DNA of 10,516 nt, from the NCBI GenBank assembly GCA_937952305.1, contig CALFZO010000023.1, positions 1 through 10,516 on the forward strand, written 5' to 3'. Each line of letters begins with the position of its first letter. The stretch's first letter is position 1. This stretch comes from an uncultured Anaerolineales bacterium (lineage in GTDB: Bacteria; Chloroflexota; Anaerolineae; Anaerolineales; UBA6663). Positions 6,341-10,516 of the stretch are shown one piece after another. The notes below the pieces were generated by a model, which was given only the letters and a program-made list of their open reading frames with translations, had not been told where the DNA came from and ran no database searches. Position numbers and translations under genes: made by a program.

Positions 6341-7755
6341 TCAGTGCATGAAACGCATCCCCTGACGCATGAGGGCGGTTGCCAGCCGGTCATACAGCGG
6401 CTTTTCAAAGGCCGCCCGATGCCGGGCCAAGGCCGCGTCCAGGGCCTCGCACGGGTAAAGCCGGCCGGCCGCGATCACCGCGCGCAGGCTTCCCAGCGCG
6501 CCCAGGTCGCGCGTCGGGTCCTCGGCGAACACCAGCATGTCAGCTGGCGCGCCCGGGGCGACGGCGCCCAGGCCGGGCACGCCCAGCGAAGCGCCAGCCG
6601 CGCGCGTCCCCGCCTCCCAGGCCGCCTCCGGGCTGAGGCCGGCGCCCACGAACAGCCGCAGTTCTTCGTGCAGGCTGGCGCCCGGCACCAAGTAGGGCTC
6701 CCGGGCGCGTCCGTTCCCAGGTGCAGGCGGACTCCGGCCCGGTGCAGCCGGGCCACGACCATCTGCGCTTGCTCCACTTCCTGCCACAATGCTTCCGATG
6801 GCTCCTGGACGAACGGCGCAAACATCCGCAGCGCACCGTCCAGGCTCCAGACCACATCCCGGTAGTAGCGGGGCAGCCACTGCGCCGCCGCGGTCAGAGC
6901 CGGCGCCGGCGCGGCCAGGCGCGCGAAAGCCTGAAAGGAGGCCAGGGTTGGGGTATGCACCAATCCCTGTTCCGCCGAGGTCCGCACGTAAGCGTCCACC
7001 CGATCCGGATTGAGACACCGCCAGGCGCAGTGCGCGGCCCGGATTGCTTCAGCCGAGTGCGCGTAGGGCACCAGGCCGTCCAGGTGCTGGACGTCCCACA
7101 GCCGGGCGTCCTCGAAGCGCACGGCCATTGGGATGTGGCCAGCCACCCGCAGGCCGCGCCGCTCAGCCGCTGCCCGGATGCCGGCCAGGGCCTCGGCGGA
7201 GAGCTTGTGGTGGACCTTGATGAAGTCCGCGCCCAAGTCAGCGACCACGTTGACGGCGGCCTCAGCCTCAGCCGCGTCCCGAATGATCCAGGAGGTTGGC
7301 AGGTAGGGCGGCTCGCCATCCAGCACGGGTCCGCACACAAACAGGCGCGGACCGGGTATTCGGCCGGCCCGGATGCGCCGGCGGGCGGGCCAGGTGGTGC
7401 CGTCGGCGTCGCCGGCCCCGCGGGCGGAAGTCACGCCGTGGGCCAGCAGGAGCAGATGGGCCAACTCACGCTCGGGCGGGGGGAAGTGGATGTGCTTCTC
7501 GATCAGGCCGGGCAGCACGTAGGCGCCGCGATAGCGCCCGGCGTCGGGCGGATCGGGCGCCGCCGGCCCCGCTGAGAGTGACGTGATCCGGTCGCCGGAC
7601 ACGACCAGCGTCTGATCCGTGCGCCGATCCAGGCCGGGATTGACCACGGTCACGCCGGCCAGGAAGGCTCCTTGCGGCGGGACCTCTGTGCGCGGCGGGC
7701 GATAGGCCAGGAGCGCAAAGAGCAGGCGCGAGATTCGCCTGAAGGGACTGTCCAT
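6341..7755 (-). pseudogene. Metal-dependent amidohydrolase (imidazolonepropionase/prolidase-like), single-base frameshift
   Basis: An amidohydrolase-superfamily TIM-barrel enzyme split over two frames. The first frame (7755 to about 6702) gives residues 1-352 with all expected metal and catalytic positions: His88 and His90 (EKHIHF), Lys180 (ADFIKVHH, a candidate carboxylated Lys), His207 (VAGHIP), His224 (VQHLDGL) and Asp349 (LGTDAPG). The frame then goes wrong and would run on to 6475. The neighbouring frame continues correctly with EPYLVPGASLHEELRLFVGA and the family C-terminus APGAPADMLVFAEDPTRDL, ending at 6341. One G missing from the minus-strand run GGG (6700-6705 region) restores a protein of about 471 residues. 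Relatives hydrolyse cyclic amides or Xaa-Pro and Xaa-Arg/Lys dipeptides; the substrate here is unknown. The ATG at 7755 has AGGAG four bases upstream. This is a true mutation or a sequencing error; no good slippery site is seen. Confidence 0.82.
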
Positions 7756-7809
7756 TCGGCTCCTGCCCTGACTGTGCCGCCTATTCAGGTCAAATCCGAC
7801 CGATATAGA

Positions 7810-7849
7810 AACACACAGCCCCCAAGCTTCGGCTCAGGGGCTGTGTGTT
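7810..7849 (-). terminator. Terminator-like hairpin in the leader of the amidohydrolase operon
   Basis: A perfect 13-bp stem (arms 7810-7822 and 7837-7849, AACACACAGCCCC with its complement) encloses a CA/CA internal loop and an inner AGC-TTCG-GCT stem-loop. On the minus strand it is followed by TTTCTATAT, a fair U-rich tail. On the plus strand no U-run follows. No minus-strand gene ends here, so it is either an attenuator for the operon starting at 7755 or the terminator of a short RNA that begins near 7886. Confidence 0.65.
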
Positions 7850-7886
7850 ATCGGCTGTTCCATCGGTCCGGCGGCGGCCGGTTCAT
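7848..7886 (-). CDS. Putative 12-residue leader peptide MNRPPPDRWNSR
   Basis: A very short ORF on the amidohydrolase side of the divergent region: ATG at 7886, TAA at 7848-7850. It has no ribosome binding site, but a TATCAT box lies exactly six bases before the ATG, so the transcript would be leaderless. The peptide holds three Arg and a Pro-Pro-Pro-Asp run, a known ribosome-slowing sequence. Its stop codon overlaps the base of the terminator-like hairpin, so a ribosome finishing the peptide would physically cover the stem. This is inference from layout alone; an ORF this short can occur by chance. Confidence 0.35.
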   Translation of the reverse strand: MNRPPPDRWNSR

Positions 7887-7892
7887 GTAGTT

Positions 7893-7898
7893 ATGATA
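7893..7898 (-). promoter_or_regulatory. -10 box for the amidohydrolase leader
   Basis: TATCAT on the minus strand (5 of 6 to TATAAT), six bases before the ATG of the 12-residue ORF. It lies in an AT-richer patch of an otherwise GC-rich region. No clear -35 hexamer is seen. Confidence 0.4.
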
Positions 7899-7981
7899 CA
7901 ACCAAACCGTCTGTCGCATCGCACCGGACTGGCGCGGCCAACACTAGTCGAGGTGGCTGCGGCTGCGCCAGGTTTGTGTGC

Positions 7982-7987
7982 TATTCT
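7982..7987 (+). promoter_or_regulatory. -10 box on the kinase side of the divergent region
   Basis: TATTCT preceded by TGC (an extended -10 form), six bases before the ATG at 7994. The downstream CTACACATG closely matches CCACACATG after the TATAAT at the ATPase gene. An imperfect inverted repeat TGTGT/ACACA (7975-7979, 7990-7994) brackets the box. Confidence 0.4.
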
Positions 7988-7993
7988 CTACAC

Positions 7994-8062
7994 ATGAACA
8001 TCTCGCCCCATGCCCTAGGCGAGAAGCTTTCCTTGATGCCCTCCAGGCCACCAGTCAAATGA
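7994..8062 (+). CDS. Putative 22-residue leaderless ORF upstream of the kinase
   Basis: An ATG at 7994 opens a frame that begins MNISPHALGEKLSLMPSR and ends with TGA at 8062, about 100 bases before the kinase start and in a different frame. It has no ribosome binding site; its support is the -10 box six bases upstream and the likeness to the ATPase start. A 7-bp hairpin (8001-8024) lies inside it. It could be a leader peptide or simply the 5' end of the kinase transcript. Confidence 0.3.
   Translation: MNISPHALGEKLSLMPSRPPVK
8001..8024 (+). other. Seven-bp hairpin in the kinase leader
   Basis: TCTCGCC (8001-8007) pairs perfectly with GGCGAGA (8018-8024) around a 10-base loop. Only a mixed pyrimidine stretch follows, so it is a poor terminator. 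It would form in the 5' leader of the kinase transcript. Confidence 0.35.
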
Positions 8063-8074
8063 CCGGGGGCCGTT

Positions 8075-8096
8075 TATTCCTAATTAGGCCGGAATA
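8075..8096. promoter_or_regulatory. Inverted repeat before the kinase, candidate operator
   Basis: TATTCC (8075-8080) and GGAATA (8091-8096) are inverted arms. The left arm overlaps the perfect 10-base palindrome CCTAATTAGG (8079-8088). This AT-rich palindrome in GC-rich DNA, about 70-90 bases before the kinase start, looks like a protein-binding site. The rest of the gap to 8153 shows nothing I can name. Confidence 0.35.
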
Positions 8097-8163
8097 GGCG
8101 GCCCTGCGCCACAACTCCACGCGAGCACGCCGGCGGGTCCGGTTTCCCCACGCGAGGTGGGCC

Positions 8164-10516
8164 ATGCCCGATTTGATCGGCAAATCCCTGGGACCGTACC
8201 GCATCCTGGAGCAGATCGGCGTCGGCGGCATGGCCACGGTCTACCGCGCGTACCAGCCTGGCATGGACCGCGACGTGGCGCTCAAAATCCTGCCCATCCA
8301 CTTCGCCCGCGGCGAGGAGTTCGCCATCCGCTTCCAGCGCGAGGCCCAGGCCATCGCCCGGCTGGAGCACCCGCATATCCTGCCGGTCTACGACTATGGC
8401 GAATACGACGACATCACCTTCCTGGCCATGCGCTATGTCCGCGCCGGCACCCTGCGCGACTGCCTGGGACGCGGCCGCCTGCCGCTCGAGGAGATCAACC
8501 GGCTGATCGGCCAGATCGCGGGCGCGCTGGATCATGCCCATCGTCAGGGCATCGTCCACCGCGACGTCAAGCCCAGCAATGTGCTGGTGGACGAACAGGG
8601 CAACACCTACCTGACCGACTTCGGCCTGGCGCGCATGCTGGAGACCTCCCAGCAACTGACCGCCTCCGGCGTGGGCCTGGGCACGCCGGCCTACATGTCG
8701 CCTGAGCAGGGCCAGGGCCTGAAGGTGGACCACCGCAGCGATATCTATTCGCTGGGCGTCATCCTGTACGAGATGGTCACCGGCCATGTGCCGTTTGAAG
8801 CCGAGACCCCGATGGGGGTGGTGCTCAAGCACATCACCGAGGCGCTGCCGCTGCCGCGCGCCGTCGAGCCGAATGTGCCTGAAGGGGTGGAGCGCGTCAT
8901 CCTCAAGGCGCTGGCCAAGGACCCGGCCCACCGGTACGTCTCGGCCGGCGAGCTGGCCCAGGCGCTGGAGCGGGCGGTCCGCCAGGCGCAGGCCGAAGCG
9001 CCGACCATCGCCGCCGTCCCGGCCCCGGCGGTGAGCGATAGGCCAGCGGCGGTCGGGATGCCAAGGCCCGCCGCGGCCGCCGAGCCCGCCCGAGTGTCGG
9101 CCGCGCCAGCGCCGGCCGAGCGGCGCGCCCAATTGCCGCGCGCCCGACAGGTCATCCTGGCCGGCGGCCTGCTGGCCGTGACTGGCCTGCTCTTCGGCCT
9201 GATCTGGCTGGTGCCCCGGCTGGCCGCGCCGGCGCCCACAGCCACCGTCGCCGAGCAGTCCGCCCTGCTCAGTACCACAACCACCCGCCCGCCGGCCACG
9301 GCAGTAGTTGCGGCGACCGCGCCCCCCGCCGCATCGCCGCTCCCCGAGAAGTTGACTCTGACGCTGCGCCTGCGCCTGAGTTCGACCTCGGACTGGGCCG
9401 AGCTGGCCCTGCTGCTGCCCGACGTCGAGATCGTCCAGGCCACCACGGTGGAGTTCAGCCCGGACGTCACTCTGGCTGCCATGGACCTCCAGCGCCGGAC
9501 GATTGACCTGGACCAATTGATGGAGGCCGCCGAGGCCGGGAAGCAGGCGGCCCTGGTGTTGGACCTGGTCCTGGCGGGCGTGCCCACTGGATGGGATGTG
9601 CGCTTCAACGCGGATAAAGGCTGCCTGGGGACGCTGAAGGTGGAGTTCTTCAACCTGTCAGTCGGCGAACCGGTCCTGATCAAGGACTACATCGTGGAGG
9701 GCTGCAACCCGCCCACTCCGCGCAACCTGATCGTGCCGGCTGGCCGCCTGGCCGAGGTGATGACGTTGGGACCGCATCCAGAAGTGGACCAGATCGTCGC
9801 CAACTGGTGCGATGAGCGCTGGCCGGGGGAACTGTGCCTGCATGATCTGCGGGCTGACCGGACGTGGAATATCACCACCGATCAGGCGGAACGTTTCCAG
9901 GGCGACCGCGGCGTCATCTCCTGGTCGCCCGACGGCCAGCGCCTGGTCTACTCGGCGGCCCGGGAGGCCGGCCAGCCGCAGAAGCTGCACTGGATCTTCG
10001 CGGACGGCACCGGCGGCGGGCAGGTGACCGGCGGTGAAAGCTACGATGATGACGGTGCCTGGTCCCCCGGCGGGGAGTGGATCGTTTTCGCCCGTTACGG
10101 CGACCTATGGCTGGTCCGCCCGGACGGCTCCGAGGTTCACCCCCGTCTGGAGCCCGCTGACTACGACGTGCTCGCTCCGGCCTGGTCCCCGGACGGCTGG
10201 CAGATTGCCTACCTTTCGTACGCCGAGGGCCGGGTGACGGGCATCTGGGTGATCGGCGCCGATGGCGGCCAGCCGCGCCGGGTATACGCCTGCGACCAGG
10301 CTTGCGGGACCGGCGGCGCGGTGGCCTGGACGCCGGATGGCCGCAAGCTGCTGTACTGGCACTTCGAGAAGAACACCGAGCAGCGCCGGCTGCTCTTCGC
10401 CGATGGCAGCGGCCTGGCCGGGAAGATCGACGGCGTGCCTTACTGGTGGCACCCGAACTTCTGGCCGCCGTGGGGCCGGGCGCCCGAGGTGCCCCGGCCC
10501 GCACCCGGTGTCTGCC
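8164..10516 (+). CDS. Receptor-like Ser/Thr protein kinase with one membrane helix and secreted PD40-type propeller, C-terminus cut
   Basis: The first 784 residues of an STPK-type (Hanks) kinase; no stop before the window edge. The cytoplasmic kinase domain (about 12-275) has the glycine loop IGVGGMATVY (18-27), Lys41 in VALK, Glu60 in the C-helix, HRDVKPSN with Asp134, DFG with Asp152 and GTPAYMSPEQ. All catalytic residues are intact. An Ala/Pro-rich juxtamembrane stretch (280-328) leads to a membrane helix at about 330-351. Outside the cell a Thr/Pro linker precedes an unrecognised beta-rich domain (about 393-515, starting LTLTLRLRLSSTSDWAELAL). TolB/PD40-like propeller blades follow: ISWSPDGQRLVYSA, GAWSPGGEWIVFAR, PAWSPDGWQIAYLS and VAWTPDGRKLLYWH. 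Propellers of this kind bind proteins or ligands, so this is probably an envelope sensor. The start at 8164 has GAGGTGG (8154-8160) upstream. It is divergent from the amidohydrolase operon; its targets are unknown. Confidence 0.9.
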   Translation, partial: MPDLIGKSLGPYRILEQIGVGGMATVYRAYQPGMDRDVALKILPIHFARGEEFAIRFQREAQAIARLEHPHILPVYDYGEYDDITFLAMRYVRAGTLRDCLGRGRLPLEEINRLIGQIAGALDHAHRQGIVHRDVKPSNVLVDEQGNTYLTDFGLARMLETSQQLTASGVGLGTPAYMSPEQGQGLKVDHRSDIYSLGVILYEMVTGHVPFEAETPMGVVLKHITEALPLPRAVEPNVPEGVERVILKALAKDPAHRYVSAGELAQALERAVRQAQAEAPTIAAVPAPAVSDRPAAVGMPRPAAAAEPARVSAAPAPAERRAQLPRARQVILAGGLLAVTGLLFGLIWLVPRLAAPAPTATVAEQSALLSTTTTRPPATAVVAATAPPAASPLPEKLTLTLRLRLSSTSDWAELALLLPDVEIVQATTVEFSPDVTLAAMDLQRRTIDLDQLMEAAEAGKQAALVLDLVLAGVPTGWDVRFNADKGCLGTLKVEFFNLSVGEPVLIKDYIVEGCNPPTPRNLIVPAGRLAEVMTLGPHPEVDQIVANWCDERWPGELCLHDLRADRTWNITTDQAERFQGDRGVISWSPDGQRLVYSAAREAGQPQKLHWIFADGTGGGQVTGGESYDDDGAWSPGGEWIVFARYGDLWLVRPDGSEVHPRLEPADYDVLAPAWSPDGWQIAYLSYAEGRVTGIWVIGADGGQPRRVYACDQACGTGGAVAWTPDGRKLLYWHFEKNTEQRRLLFADGSGLAGKIDGVPYWWHPNFWPPWGRAPEVPRPAPGVC

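Noticed and set aside
6695..6710. Programmed -1 frameshift in the amidohydrolase
   Set aside because: CCC GGG in the reading frame gives poor re-pairing after a -1 slip, and no stimulatory structure was evident; mutation or sequence error is simpler.
8080..9516. 478-codon open frame on the minus strand opposite the kinase
   Set aside because: It is antisense to a kinase with all catalytic motifs. Its translation is Arg/Gly/Gln-rich without family features, as expected from GC-rich codons.

Overview
The window is GC-rich chromosomal DNA, probably from an uncultured Chloroflexota (Anaerolineae-like) bacterium. I infer this from the gene types and codon style, not from a search. The pointers are a PASTA-less Ser/Thr kinase with one membrane helix and a secreted PD40-type propeller, a LuxR/adenylate-cyclase-type AAA ATPase, FecR-domain lipoproteins, and heavy use of GGCCGG-rich codons. 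I see no rRNA, tRNA, CRISPR array, insertion sequence or integrase.

Positions 1-7755 read entirely on the minus strand. From the right, a frameshifted metal-dependent amidohydrolase (7755-6341) is followed after 55 bases by a polytopic membrane protein (6284-5232). A class I SAM methyltransferase (5200-4526) follows 31 bases later; two in-frame amber codons cut it off from a still recognisable C-terminus (to 4328). These three look like one operon, two members of which are broken. Next come the remnant of a lipoprotein signal peptide (4288-4184), an intact secreted protein of unknown function (4172-3645), a divergent family I inorganic pyrophosphatase-like protein lacking several catalytic residues (3566-3129), a FecR-domain lipoprotein (3028-1814) and a four-helix membrane protein with a TTG start (1699-1118). 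The window's left edge cuts an AAA-type ATPase that starts at 832.

Positions 7756-8163 are a divergent control region. Leftward, toward the amidohydrolase, a -10 box sits six bases before an ATG that opens a 12-codon ORF (MNRPPPDRWNSR). Its stop codon lies at the base of a 13-bp hairpin that is followed by a U-rich stretch, an arrangement like a leader-peptide attenuator. Rightward, toward the kinase, another -10 box sits six bases before a 22-codon ORF, followed by inverted repeats. The ATPase at the left end has the same layout (TATAAT, six bases, ATG). These three sites suggest leaderless transcription in this genome.

Positions 8164-10516 encode the receptor-like Ser/Thr kinase, which runs off the right edge. 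Taken together the window looks like an envelope and signalling neighbourhood (kinase, lipoproteins, membrane proteins) beside a decaying metabolic operon. The functional links between these genes are inference.
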